Assembly (NCBI GenBank): GCA_013368445.1
Contig: JAACJO010000020.1
Coordinates: 434,001 to 498,000 of the forward strand
DNA length: 64,000 nucleotides
Direction of reading: 5' to 3'
DNA from: Leucocoprinus leucothites
Lineage: Eukaryota > Basidiomycota > Agaricomycetes > Agaricales > Agaricaceae
Positions 10,667 to 21,103 of this stretch are shown here, piece after piece. Under the pieces are notes generated by a model, which made no database searches, was not told where the DNA came from, and worked only from the letters and a program-made list of their open reading frames with translations. A program made the position numbers and the translations under genes. How positions within the stretch are numbered: position 1 is the stretch's first letter; the number at the start of each line of letters is the position of its first letter.

Positions 10667-12874
10667 TCAAAAATTTTCATTTGAGTATTCTTGAAATGGA
10701 TCATCTTCATCGCTGGCTTGTTCTATTTCGTAAACCATGGCATCTGGATCTTTCCTTTTAGGCTTGAAAGGTCTATGATTCCCTTGTTTCAGTTTGGACT
10801 GGGACTTCTGCGTCTGCTTCGATCCCATGTTTGCCTTTCCTCTTGACTTAAACCAAACCTTCCTTGCTGGACAAGATTTAGTGAAATGTCCTTTCTTGTG
10901 GCAGAAGAAGCATTCTCCTCTCTTGAGTGCAATTCTCTGCTCGTCGGTGAGGACGTTATTGATGATGTGGGAGTATAGTGAACCATAGACGTCTCTGTCT
11001 GTGTTGCTTGGTCCTTCATTGTATGTCTGGTTGATGTCTTCTCCTTCACTCTCCTCTTCCTCAGGATTATCATCATCCTCTGTGCCAAGTTCGTATATAC
11101 CTCTGTCATCTGCTTCCCGATCATCTTTGACTGATAATCAGTATATTCCTCTTGATATTCTGTTGAGATCCATGTCCCACTCAGATCATCTGGGTCTAGA
11201 TAGGGGTTGACTATAGATGTCATTATATCATGGTTGGGATCCATATTGTCTACTATTCTTTTTGGTCTTTCTTGATCTGTTTGAAGATCCTGGATTAGAA
11301 TTTCCAATGCAGTATCTCCTTTGCTCTTGGACAACTTTGTATGCTTGTCTTGCAGCAGTTTTCCACTCTGTGAGGGTTTGGGGGTCAGCTCAAATTGCTT
11401 CAAATCTGACATCATTGTCAAGTCCTTCAGCAAAGTAGGATTGGAGAGAAGTGCTGTCAGTAAGTCCTGCACATGAGGTGAGGACAGAAAAATTGGCAAT
11501 GTATTCTTCGATGTATTTGTTTTGTTGTCTATAATAGTGGAGCTCTCTTTCAGCCTCAAAGCTCTGTTATGTTGGAGTGAATGACTGTTCAAGTGCATCC
11601 TTGAATTCATCAAAGGTGTGTGGGGTGTATCCTGCTTGGATAGCTGCAGTTGCTTGACTAAGTCTGTAATCCTGTTGCCATAACTTGGCAGCTCCATTGA
11701 GTAATCCAAGAGTGTAGTTGATTCTTGATTGGTCATCTGTGACACCATATGAGTCGAAGTAGAGTTCGACTTCGGCCATCCATGGTCTGTAATAGCTTGG
11801 GTTGCCATCAAACCTGTTGGGCTTTGGGAATTTAAGCTGGAATCCTGCTTGAGGTTGTGCCATTTGGTTTGGCAGGGGGTTTGGATTAGGATTTGGTGGT
11901 CCTCCTCCTGGTCCTCCTGGTCCTCCAGGCGGATTACCTCCAGGACTTGGTGGTCCTCCTTGTGGTCTTGGTGGTGGTGGTGTGGGGCTTCTCCGATTTG
12001 AAGAACCTCCTGTGTTGGTGACAACTGCCTTTGTTTTCCCTTTTGTTTGGGTGTTAGCGGGTATGGTGATGGTGGTACTGGCTGTAGCAATGTTGGGATT
12101 GGTTGCTGGTAGGGTACTGGTACTGGCAATACTAGTGGGGGAATTGGTAAAGCTCAAGGGGATAGGGTTTGTAATGGGACTGAGGAACCTTGGACTATGT
12201 TCAAAGGTCGGGCTCAAGGTGTAGGAAGGGGGTCTATCAACTCTGGGCTTTTTTGGGGATTTGAGTTTGAGATTATCAATTGCCCTTGCGAGTACTTCTG
12301 CTTCCTCTTCTGTTTGATTTTCTTCAGATTCCTGTTGGCTTATTTCTCCATTATCTGTTCCTTCTTCATCTTCTTCTTCGTCTTCTTCATCAGATTCAGA
12401 TTCTTCTGAGCTTGGAGTGTTAACTCTGGGCTCTGAATGATTGTCTTGTGTGGTGTCTTCAGTTCTTGGGGTAACATCAAGGACTGGTTCTGGTTCGACG
12501 GTCCTGCTAGATTCTGCAGGGGTTTCTGGAAATGGAGTTTGTCATCTCTTTGCTTCTTCAGTGTACTGTTCTGGGGTAATGTCTCGAAGTTCTTCAAGAC
12601 CAGCTTCTCTTCTGATTTGCTGTTTGACAGTTCTGTGAAGTTGCTTGTGACCAAGTGCTGCGTATTCAGCTTCAAGGATTCCTTCTTGTTCTTTCTTGAT
12701 TGGGACATAGGCAACCTTCCCTTCATGTTCTTTGATGTAATAGAATCTTCCTGATCCTTTGCTTCTGTAGAACCTTGTTCTTCGGGTTTCACTGTAGTAG
12801 GTACTGTAGGATTCTTCTGGAAATTCTCTTCTTGCAAAGATTTTGACCTGTCTTGCAAATTCTGCTGGGTCCAT
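10667..12874 (-). pseudogene. gag: Family I gag (copy A), full length with point stops
   Basis: A single frame of 735 codons runs from ATG (MDPAEFARQ) at 12874 to the TGA at 10669-10667. The order is a basic N-terminal region, an acidic Glu/Asp-rich stretch, a Pro/Gly-rich linker, a capsid-like domain (FPKPNRFDGNPSYYRPWM near 11820), an acidic region, and the CCHC knuckle CFFCHKKGHFTKSC near 10905-10864. In-frame stops lie at 12544 (TGA), 11569 (TAA), and at three later codons where copy B has CGA at 1453, 1615 and 1657. All are explained by C-to-T changes. A +1 overlapping frame of 446 codons (12129-10789) is open throughout. Confidence 0.85.
10670..10676 (-). promoter_or_regulatory. -1 ribosomal frameshift site between gag and pol (copy A)
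   Basis: The heptamer A AAT TTT is followed immediately by the gag TGA, identical to copy B. Conservation of the heptamer, the stop and the -1 phase in two diverged copies supports a functional site in the ancestor. Confidence 0.7.
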
Positions 12875-13426
12875 TGTGGACTATGTTTATGGGTGCCTAG
12901 AGAGACACCTGTTATGGTCTTAAATGGTAGATTGTCCTTAAGACAATTATCACACTTGCAGTTTGATTCTGCTGTGATTGGAAAATTAGTTTATAGTCGC
13001 TTTGGACTTACCTTTATAGTCACTAGGACTGTGTATTTATAGTCTCTTAAGACTTTCAACAGATAAACTGTCTTCCAAGTATTTACCCTCAGGTCTGGTA
13101 TTCTTCAGAGATATGCCTATTCTTCTGGCAAATGTCTCCCTTCCGAGTATCTACCCTCGGGTCTGGTATCTTATTTGAGATTCAGGTACAGTGACCTTAG
13201 CTCTCACAAGCCTCCAAATGTTTTAAGAGTGTGGGTAAGCGCTCAGATCAATAAGAGTGATCCTCAACTATTCCACTAGTTGGCAATGTGTGTCGACCCT
13301 CTCTTCGTTGTTATGCACAATAGTTTTGGGACAGCTTGTGTGATAACCGTGATAACCCAAATCGACAGTATTTGAAACATTGTTGGGTTACTGGGCAAAG
13401 TAACAGCTCTGTGCTAACAGAGAAGG
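12875..13426 (-). other. 5' leader of family I copy A
   Basis: About 550 bp of non-coding sequence lie between the primer site and gag. It holds an imperfect direct repeat of about 30 bp (13073-13103 and 13141-13171, core accctc-ggtctggtat). I see no long ORF and no other element in it. Confidence 0.6.
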
Positions 13427-13439
13427 ATCATTTCTACTT
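13427..13439 (-). promoter_or_regulatory. Self-primer binding site, family I
   Basis: In the sense direction AAGTAGAAATGAT lies 2 nt after the 5' LTR end. It pairs with ATTGTTTCTACTT inside the same LTR (plus-strand 13660-13672) with 11 Watson-Crick and 2 G-U pairs; the solo copy at 8875-9538 has ATCGTTTCTACTT, one wobble. The LTR site begins about 33 nt downstream of TATATAAG, where transcription should start. This matches the self-priming of Tf1/sushi elements. Confidence 0.7.
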
Positions 13440-13441
13440 AA

Positions 13442-14105
13442 TGTTATAGTGACGCTGGCCCGGTCCTAAGCTGGTGTGATAAGTATTGGGTTGGTCTTAT
13501 CAAAGGGGACTCCTTCTCGGTAAGCGACAAAGTTGTTTACTAAGTCAGAGTTATAATACAGCGATTATAATAGTAAAGACTTCAGTAATTGAGATCTTAG
13601 AGCTTAAGTTCAATTCGACTTTGTATAGATAAAGGCTCGTATTGAGTCTCCACCTAACCAAGTAGAAACAATGTTTCTCCTTGGTAGATGTTGACGACTT
13701 ATATACAATACAAGTTTGTATCTATTATTAACTAGGGCTAAGGGCTTCTAATGAAAGAAGAGAAGCGTACAGCTTCCTTAACACTAATTAAACTATATAA
13801 GACATGATCTGTCAAAGAAGCTTTAGAAGTTCTTCTAAAGAAGTTCTTCTTTGATCATCTGATCGATCACAAGGTAAGTCCAAATATAGCATAGCTATAT
13901 TTAACAATCACATGTCATCAAAACGTAAACAAGACCAAACAAACAATAATGAGTTATAATGGGTCAAGATAAACAAGTCAAAACAAACTAGAAAATACAA
14001 AGACAAATAAGATGAAAACATAATTGTGATATTCCTTAAGTAAAGCTAATATTGACTTTGTATTGTAGATGGAACAAATGCTAGATATAATCAATATACA
14101 TAACA
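13442..14105 (-). mobile_element. 5' LTR of family I copy A
   Basis: This 664 bp copy of the TGTTAT...ATAACA repeat reads sense on the minus strand, the same direction as copy A. Unlike the solo copies it lacks a direct repeat on its two sides (CTTAA and CTTCT), as expected for one LTR of a larger element. It contains a TATATAAG box at 13705-13698. Confidence 0.8.
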
Positions 14106-15875
14106 CTTCTGGAAAACAATGCAGAGTGGGATCAGTGCTTAAGGGAAGCCAGTGCAATTCAGCCTGGCTCTGCATTACAGTCTTTGTTTGCAGTGATCTT
14201 ACAATACTGTGATCCTGCCCAACCTGAAGAACTATGGAACAGTCACAAAGCCAGCATTTGTGATGATTTACATGTGCACCTTAGGAATATGAACAGATAC
14301 CAAGACAGAGAGTTTACTCCTGTGCAGATTCATGATTATGGGCTCTATCTATTAAACCAAATCCTGATAAAGGCTGGAACTGACTTGACCAAATTTCTCC
14401 ACATGCCTTTGCCACAGAGTCCTAGAGATGGAGAAGTATGGGGTGATACTCCTGCAAACCCCATCTTGCATGAGGAACTTGACTATAATCATGATCAGCT
14501 CTAGTATTTGGTTAGACAAAACTGTAGAAATTTTAATAATGAGCAAACTGCTGTCTTTAATGCTGCAACTAATTCTGTCCAGAATAATCTGGGGCACATG
14601 ATTTTCATCCATAGTGCAGGTGGGTGTGGAAAGACCTTTGTATGCAATACTATTGCTGCAGACATCAGGTCACGAGGAGATGTTGCTTTATGTGTAGCAT
14701 CTTCTGGAATTGCAGCTCTATTGCTTGAGGGAGGTAGAACAGCCTATTCTAGATTTAAGATTTCTCTATCTCTTGATGAGGTATCTGTTGCATCCCTTAC
14801 AACACAATATCACATGTTCAGAGTACTACAATGCACAAAAATCACTATCTGGGATGAAGTTCCAATGCAACACCATCATGGAATTCATGCTGTTGATCGC
14901 TGCCTCAGAGATCTTTTGGGAATAGATGCTCCCTTTGCAGGAATCACTACAGTTTTTGGTGGTGACTTTCGTCAAACCCTTTCTGTTATCCCAAGAGGCT
15001 TGCGACCTGATATTGTTGGTGCTTCTTTCTGTAAGAGCAATCTCTGGAGAGATGTTCATGTGCATTACTTGGTACAGAATATAAGACTAGATAGAACTGC
15101 AGAAAGTGACAACCATGCCAGATGGCTTTTGGAAATTGGTGCTGGATCAAACATGGATAATGATCACACTGTGGAAATTCCAGCTCACATGTATGTTCAA
15201 AGCATAGAGGAACTATTTTCATTGATCTATCCAGCTATTCAAGACCCACAACCTGATCAATAATTCTTAGACAGAACAATTCTTTCATCTAGAAATGATG
15301 AGGTTGATGATATCAATGATGCCATCCTTGATCAATTTCCTGGAGTCCAGAAAGTGCTTATAAGTGCTGACTCTGTTGTTCTTGAGAACCCAACATTGAA
15401 CAACTACCAGCCATATCCTCCAGAGTACTTGCATTCACTTAAAGCTTCTGGACTTCTACTGGCAAAACTAACTCTAAAGAAGGGTGTTCCTGTTATGCTC
15501 TTACAGAACTTGGATGCATCAAAAGGTCTCTGTAATAGGGCAAGAATGATTATACTTGATATCAAAGAACAGGTACTCAAATGCCAGATTATCTCTGGAG
15601 ATAGAAAATTCTCTAGAACTGAAGTGTATATCCCAAGGATTGTGTTACATCCTTCATCAGAAACACTTCCAATCCCTCTCCAGTGCCAACAATTTCCAAT
15701 CTGTCTTGCATTTGCAATGACTATCAACAAGTCACAAGAACAGTCTGTTAGATATGTTGGGATAAACTTGAAGACTCCTGTTTTTTCACATAGCCAATTA
15801 TATGTAGCATTATCTAGATGTACCTCAGGACAGAGAATCAAAGTATACCTCCCACCAGAGAATACAACAGGTTGA
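14106..15875 (+). pseudogene. Helitron helicase, C-terminal PIF1-like domain (5' truncated)
   Basis: One frame runs from the LTR boundary at 14106 to the stop at 15873-15875. It encodes the 5'-3' DNA helicase part of a Rep-helicase protein, which unwinds DNA during rolling-circle transposition. Visible motifs: Walker A HSAGGCGKTF near 14612; Walker B TIWDEVPM near 14845; motif III GGDFRQTLSVIPRG near 14960; motif V AFAMTINKSQEQS near 15711; and motif VI LYVALSRC near 15800. Two stops interrupt it, TAG at 14502 and TAA at 15261, both one C-to-T step from Gln codons. The N-terminal Rep half is absent, cut by insertion of family I copy A; it should lie left of this window. Confidence 0.88.
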
Positions 15876-15961
15876 ACACCAAACATAGTGTACTCTGAAG
15901 TTCTAAATGGACTCAATTTGTAGATAGATTCTTTTTGGTGCTTTCAGATATCAGAGTTCTC

Positions 15962-16080
15962 TTTTTTTTTGAATGGTCTTTAGTTTAGTTTGAATGGTCT
16001 TTAGTTTAGTTTGAACAGTCTTTAGTTTGATTTTGAATGGTCTTTAGTTGAGTTTTGGATGGTCTTTAATGTAGATGTTG
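15962..16080 (+). repeat. Short tandem repeat downstream of Helitron helicase
   Basis: Five imperfect copies of a unit of about 22 bp with the core gaatggtctttagttt follow the helicase stop. A small hairpin (tgccGAAggca) comes later at about 16191. Helitron 3' ends usually have a hairpin shortly before CTRR, but I could not place a convincing terminus. Confidence 0.65.
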
Positions 16081-16249
16081 TTCTTTTCCTTTATTAGATT
16101 TGTACTGGAATTATAAGACTCCTATGCATTATAAGACTCCTATTCAACTTGGACTTCAGATGTGTGAGCCTAACTACTGTGTCAATGCCCCATGCCGAAG
16201 GCACAGGTAAATAACCTTGTGTATTTTTATAATGTAAGGAAATTGGTAA

Positions 16250-16322
16250 TGCTATGTAGTTTAGTGGTTTTAAGTATGTAGTTATTATTGTTTGAGTGAG
16301 GTCTAAGGTTCAACTCCTACTT
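16250..16322 (+). other. tRNA-like pol III promoter, possible SINE remnant
   Basis: TAGTTTAGTGG at 16257-16267 fits the A-box consensus. GGTTCAACTCC at 16307-16317 fits the B-box with one change. The spacing of about 50 bp is typical of tRNA genes and tRNA-derived SINEs. The T-stem pairs poorly and no anticodon arm can be set, so I do not call a tRNA gene. No recognisable SINE body or tail was found. Confidence 0.4.
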
Positions 16323-16500
16323 GTGCCAATTTTGAGGTGCTTATTCTAACTTATTTCAGATCATTAATCATGTGATTTGTCAACTGTTCAGGAATTAATT
16401 GTGTTAATAAGGATCTGAATTAATATAGGCAGGATTAATCCAGATTAATCTATGCCAGTTTCATGGATCTATGTGCCAGCTCTGTTCCTGTCTGTTTTAG

Positions 16501-16574
16501 AACAATCCAGATTAATCCAAATTGAGCCTATCCAAATCAACAACTATAGTTGTTGAGGATTAATCTGGATTGTT
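16501..16574. repeat. Palindromic hairpin with nested palindrome
   Basis: Eighteen bases at 16501-16518 (starting AACAATCCAGATT) are perfectly inverted at 16557-16574. The loop holds a second perfect 18 bp palindrome, CAACAACTATAGTTGTTG, at 16538-16555. It sits directly upstream of the family II remnant and may be a small foldback element. Confidence 0.7.
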
Positions 16575-16582
16575 GATGTCAA

Positions 16583-16949
16583 TGAACTTGATCACAAGAG
16601 ATACAGCCCCTTCAAGGTAAAAGAACCAATTGGAGAGGGAGCTTATCAACTAGAACTCCCAGAAGGGTGGGTGATACACAATGTTTTCAATGAGAACCTC
16701 CTGACATATCACCACAGACTGGAGTTTGACACACAAAAACTTCCCACTCCACTGCCACCAGACCTCATCAAAGGAGAAGAGGAATACAAAGTTGATGAAA
16801 TTTGTGGTTACTGGAAGAAGGGATGTGGCACCCAATACCTGGTACACTGGAAAGGGTATGGGAACAAACATAACCAATGGGTAGCAAGATCAAACTTAGA
16901 ACACACAAAGGAGGCAATTGAGTATTACCATTGGAAGGTTTCAGGATGA
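16583..16949 (+). pseudogene. pol: Family II integrase C-terminus with chromodomain
   Basis: This frame encodes the end of a chromovirus integrase. It starts mid-domain with LDHKRYSPFKV, followed by GEGAYQLELPEGWVIHNVFN and a chromodomain (QYLVHWKGYGNKHNQW, with hydrophobic and aromatic cage positions). It ends at 16949. Everything upstream is missing; the sequence changes character at the palindrome before 16580. The chromodomain would have guided integration to marked chromatin. The surviving piece has no stop codon. Confidence 0.85.
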
Positions 16950-16963
16950 AAAGCTTTAAAAAT

Positions 16964-16976
16964 GGGGGGGGGGGGG
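16964..16976 (+). promoter_or_regulatory. Oligo-G tract after pol (possible polypurine tract)
   Basis: Thirteen consecutive G follow the pol stop in a purine-rich setting (aaaaat-G13-agataaaa). In related elements such a tract primes plus-strand DNA next to the 3' LTR. Here the LTR lies far downstream, after another ORF, so this could be a second, internal tract. Confidence 0.45.
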
Positions 16977-17409
16977 AGATAAAACACTAAAGTAATGCAT
17001 CCCAACCAAACCACCACAACACTACACACTAACTACATCTACACTCTAACAACCTACCTTGACTCTAACCAATTCTTCATATACCCAGCCACTACCTACC
17101 CATCCACAGACACAGTCATCCAATGCAACACAGCTATGAGGACAACTCACATGACCTCCACTACCAATGCAATGTTATGGCCCAAACAGCATTAGCTGTG
17201 AAATCATTAATTTTGATGGTATAGTCAATATATTGGGTGACTGTATAGACATTGAGGAACCCTACTGTAAGACCCTAGTGTAACACACACATTTGCAAAA
17301 GGACAGCACATTCATGAAATGACCATTAATGATCAAGAGTAACAAGAGGCTACAGGATGATGTCAAGACTTAGTGAATGCAGTTGGGATGTGCACCCTAT
17401 GACCCTTTG

Positions 17410-18071
17410 TGTTATGTATATTGATTATATCTAGCATTTGTTCCATCTACAATATGAAGTCGATATTAGCTTTACTTAAGTAATATCGCAATTATGTTTT
17501 TCTCTTATTTGTTCTTGTATTTTCTAGTTTGTTTTGACTCATTTACTTTGTTGGTTACGACTCGTTATGACTTGTTTGGTTTTGTTTGTATTTTGATGAC
17601 ATGTGATTGTTAAATATAGCTGTGCTATATTTGGACTTACCTTGTGATTGATCAAATGATCAAAGAAGAACTTCTTTAGAAGAACTTCTAAAGCTTCTTT
17701 GACAGATCATGTCTTATATAGTTTAATTAGCGTTAAGGAAGCTGTATGCTTCTCTTCTTTGATTAGAAGCCCTTAGCCCTAGTTAATATTAGATACCGAC
17801 TTGTATTGTATATAAGTCGTCAACATCTACCAAGGAGAAACATTGTTTCTACTTGGTTAGGTGGAGACTCAATACAAGCCTTTATCTATACAAAGTCAGA
17901 TTGAACTTAAGCTCTAAGATCTCAATTACTAAAGTCTTAACTCTCTAATCACCGTATTATAACTCTGACTTAGTAAACGACTTTGTCGCTTACCGAGAAG
18001 GAGTCCCCTTTGATAAGATCAACTCGATACTTATCACGCCAGCTTAGGACCGGGCCGGCGTCACCATAACA
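17410..18071 (-). mobile_element. Solo LTR of family I in LTR-1376 copy 1
   Basis: A 662 bp copy with TGTTAT...ATAACA ends and a perfect 5 bp duplication CTTTG (17405-17409 and 18072-18076). The empty site is visible in the sister repeat near 25530. Strand is given relative to the form starting TGTTATAGTGACG. Confidence 0.9.
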
Positions 18072-18618
18072 CTTTGTGATCTTAGCCTGTAACCTGGGTA
18101 TTGATCCAGTCACAGTCTTTCTTGAGAGAACAATTATGGACTAACTGATCAGAGAAATAAAAGGCTTAGCCTTCTGATCTGGACAGGCACTTGTGCACAT
18201 TCATGGAAGTCCTATCATTCCAACATCACCACAGCAGAAGTATACCCTTTTGCAAAAGACAGAGAAATTCCACATGGGCACTGAATGACCCACTTGACTA
18301 TAGAACCAGATTAGTGGAAACTAACAGGATGTGTCAGCACTTGGCTACTGACTAGTAGACATTGTTATAGTCAGGGACAAGCTTTCACAGAATAACACAA
18401 CAATCAGCAGTGATAGAGATCTCATGATATCAGAGGAGTAGGAGTAAGCACACCTTCATGAAACAACACATCAGCACTTAAACCCCAAAGAAAACCCAGA
18501 GAAACTCCTATTGGACAACCATAAATCTCCTTTTATCATCAACAATGTGTATGTGTCATCCATGTAATTACTCCTTTAGTACTTTTGTGAAACCAATATA
18601 AACCTTTCTTGAGCATAT

Positions 18619-19176
18619 TGTTAAGCGCACAAACACTATGGGTGGAGAGCCAACATCTAAGACCAGGTGAACAGAGGTATGACAGAGGGAAAGCAGGAGC
18701 CAGTCATCAGACACGGGAGTGGGTCATGGCCTCAACTTATGTGTTGTGCCAACTACTGACACTTGACCTGGATTTCAGACAAGATAAGAGAGCAGAGGAC
18801 AAACAGAGAGCAGAGGAAAGTAGTGTATCACTAAGTTGATTATCAGACTGAGGAATCCAAGTACAAAATTGTGCTACTTATATATGATGTGGAATATAGG
18901 ATCAGATAAGGAAAACAAGCAAAGTAGTAAACGGAGAAATAATCAAAGTGGAGTCCGCAAATTTTACAAGGCTAGAAGGTATAAAATTTACTATTAAACA
19001 ATTGTCAGAAAATGTTGACAAGGCAGTATGAATTAATAAAATGGAAGATGTCAGAATAAATCCAAAGGTGAAAGACTGATAGAACTGATGTAACTGATAG
19101 GCAAAAGCAGATAAGAGTTCATGAGAATATTACTAAGTCTGAACCTTCAGCTGTTATAGAGGACCAGCTTGTGACA
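18619..19176 (-). mobile_element. Solo LTR-D in LTR-1376 copy 1
   Basis: A 558 bp repeat TGTTAAGCGC...TTGTGACA flanked by CATAT on both sides (18614-18618 and 19177-19181). Its reverse complement is found at 61614-62161. The TATA box (tatataagtagc) reads on the minus strand, so sense is minus. Confidence 0.85.
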
Positions 19177-20807
19177 CATATAGTCTAGCAAGAGATCTCA
19201 CCTGCTAAGGCTACACTTAGAGACTGTCCCACATGACATATCTAAGTGAGTAGTAAAAAGTGTATTGAGCATCCTTCAGTCATAGACCATTAAAGAATTG
19301 GAAAACACCTTTCAAGAAAGAACATCACTGCAAGATTCATATAAGTTCAGAGTGTGAAGAAGTCTGGAAAATACTTATAAGCTGTAAATTGCATCTAGTA
19401 TCCAGGGGTGGTACTAGTCAGTATCAGTTGTATTGTCATAGTGCCAAGTGTTAGTAAAAGTGACAAACCATGAATATCGGTCTATTACACTTCTGCATTC
19501 TAAGGGACTTGTAGTTGTGCAGTGTCGCATAACAAGGATCATTGAGTACCTTTTGCAAACTGGTCATTCCAGTGCAAATCAGTCTACAGACAACTCCCAT
19601 TATCTATCATTATCAATCTTTGCACTTTTAGCAAAACACCCTTCTTTATTGATTAACCTCCCATGAACTTGTATTGAGTTTAGGAGTGTTGGTTGTTATT
19701 GTTATTAACATTACCTATCATTCACTATCTGACTACATTCCCTTTATTACCTTAACAATCACATTTCTGCCTCTTCAGCAACCTCCAAAGCCATTGCATA
19801 CCTCAATGTAGAAGACATCAACAAATGCAATGAGGCACAAAAGGATGGCCTCATGGAATACAATGCAACCATTGATGCCATCCAGAAGCTCATAGCCATT
19901 GAGGACCATATCAACTCAATCAACAAGATAGCTTCTGAGGCAGTATCCCTCCTCATTGGCATTGAACCCCAACTCATTCAGCTTCTCTCCCTTGAGGATG
20001 TTGACAAGAATGCCACATGGACTGTCAACCAACTACAAGGCTTATGCTCCCACAATGATGCTGAGTACATGCATGAACTTCAGTTCAAGCTGGTCCAACA
20101 GTTGGGGAAATACTGGTACCTTGGTATCACAGACATCCATGACCATGTTGATGAAATTCAAGCCTCATACTCTCATACTAACAGAATGAGAGAACTAATA
20201 CTCATGGCAAGACACTCCCCACCATCTGCCACAGTCAACAAACACAAATGCCCTCACAGTCCTACACCATCTGCCTCCTCAAACTCTCACTCCCAACTAT
20301 CATACAAATCAGCTGACAAACCCATGCTTATGCACCCACCAGCCAATGACATAGCCAAACCCCCAGTTGAACCTGCATTAGAACCAACCTTGTCCCAAGA
20401 GGCAGAATACCTGATCAAGTACCTGTACACCTACCAACACAATGGAGGTGTTACCTAGTTCCAACCAGCAGGATTCACTACCATGAAAGATGATAGTGAA
20501 TCTGATGCCACCTATTGGGATGATAGCATGAACACCTTCATAGCCAACCATGGCAACCTTGAGATCTCACATAGCAGTTACTCTGTTGAAGGCTTCCAAG
20601 GTGGCCCACCAAACACTCCTTTCTTCATAGTTGCTGTACCTAACAATGGAGGGTTCATTATTAGCCCCACCAAGAAAGCAATGGCCTGTGCTGCCATGGA
20701 AGGTTTCTAAAAAGGACTTAAAATTTACCTCCTATATTCCCATATGCCATATCTTACACAGACATTTACATTAGTTCACAAGGACTTGAACCATAGAAAA
20801 GGGGTAA

Positions 20808-21103
20808 TGTTATGACTTTACTTGGGTCCAGTACTTCCCATGTCAGTTTCTATTTTTGTAGTTACCCCACTCCACATCATAGCCTATGTCATGGTCTATG
20901 TCATAGTTACCTGAGTCCCCTGACTCATACTTACCCAGGTCCACTTTCTCTCTCTATATATAGACTCCTAGGTAGAGTGTACTCCTTTGCTTTACCAATT
21001 GTATCTTTCCCTTTATCATTCTCAAGCCTTTGCCAGAGTTGCAACCTGAGTTCTGATGAAGGTTGTAACAGGGGGATTGCAATGCCCCTGCGACCTTTCA
21101 ACA
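20808..21103 (+). mobile_element. Family II 3' LTR
   Basis: A 296 bp LTR TGTTATGAC...TTTCAACA, preceded by a purine tract agaaaagggg at 20795-20804. It has a TATA box (ctatatatagactcc) near 20957 and the self-priming complement tgctttaccaa about 34 nt further on. The same LTR in minus orientation is at 31821-32084. Immediately to its right is family III reverse transcriptase in mid-gene. Confidence 0.8.

Larger units (their letters stand above)
7715..10676 (-). pseudogene. pol: Family I pol (copy A), interrupted twice
   Basis: This is the same polyprotein as the pol at 2169-5584, read on the minus strand. Protease (LLDSGASGEFID) is near 10550. The reverse transcriptase is split in the YMDD motif by a solo LTR at 8875-9538. 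RNase H covers about 8640-8210, followed by the start of integrase with the HHCC finger up to CPICQQYKINR at 7715, where L1340 begins. At 10264 it keeps CGA (Arg) where copy B has TGA. The TGA after TRW in RNase H is shared by both copies, so it is older than their split or is a mutation hotspot. The integrase core and chromodomain are not in the window. Confidence 0.87.
7715..14105 (-). mobile_element. Family I Ty3/gypsy chromovirus, copy A (3' end missing)
   Basis: On the minus strand the order is 5' LTR (14105-13442), self-primer site, about 550 bp leader, gag (12874-10667), and pol until 7715, where L1340 interrupts integrase. A solo family I LTR (8875-9538) is inserted in the reverse transcriptase. 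The right end abuts a Helitron helicase ORF in mid-gene, so A probably inserted into that Helitron. The first five flanking bases are CTTCT (14106-14110); its partner would lie left of this window. Confidence 0.85.
17173..19777 (+). mobile_element. LTR-1376 solo element, copy 1, with two nested LTRs
   Basis: The repeat begins TGTTATGGCCCAAA and ends CTGCCTCTTCA, flanked by GCAA (17169-17172 and 19778-19781). Without the two nested insertions (17410-18071 and 18619-19176, each with a 5 bp duplication) its length is 1375 bp, matching 1377 bp at 25297-26673 and 1376 bp at 48338-51308. No internal coding region is seen. A TATA-like caatataaacc lies near 18594. Confidence 0.85.
16995..20710 (+). 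pseudogene. Family II extra ORF, split by a 1.37 kb LTR
   Basis: ATG at 16995 opens a frame that is broken at 17172 by an LTR-1376 insertion. After one copy of the GCAA duplication is removed, it resumes in frame at 19782, so the uninterrupted gene was about 368 codons. One further stop, TAG at 20456-20458, is present before the end at 20708-20710. The N-terminus is Thr-rich; the middle is helical (IQKLIAIEDHINSINKIASE); the end is rich in Asn, Gly and Ser. It lies between a chromodomain pol and a polypurine tract plus LTR in the same direction, so it is probably a third gene of family II. I do not recognise its family. Confidence 0.65.

Noticed and set aside
16250..16322. tRNA gene
   Set aside because: The A- and B-boxes fit, but stems do not pair and no anticodon can be assigned.
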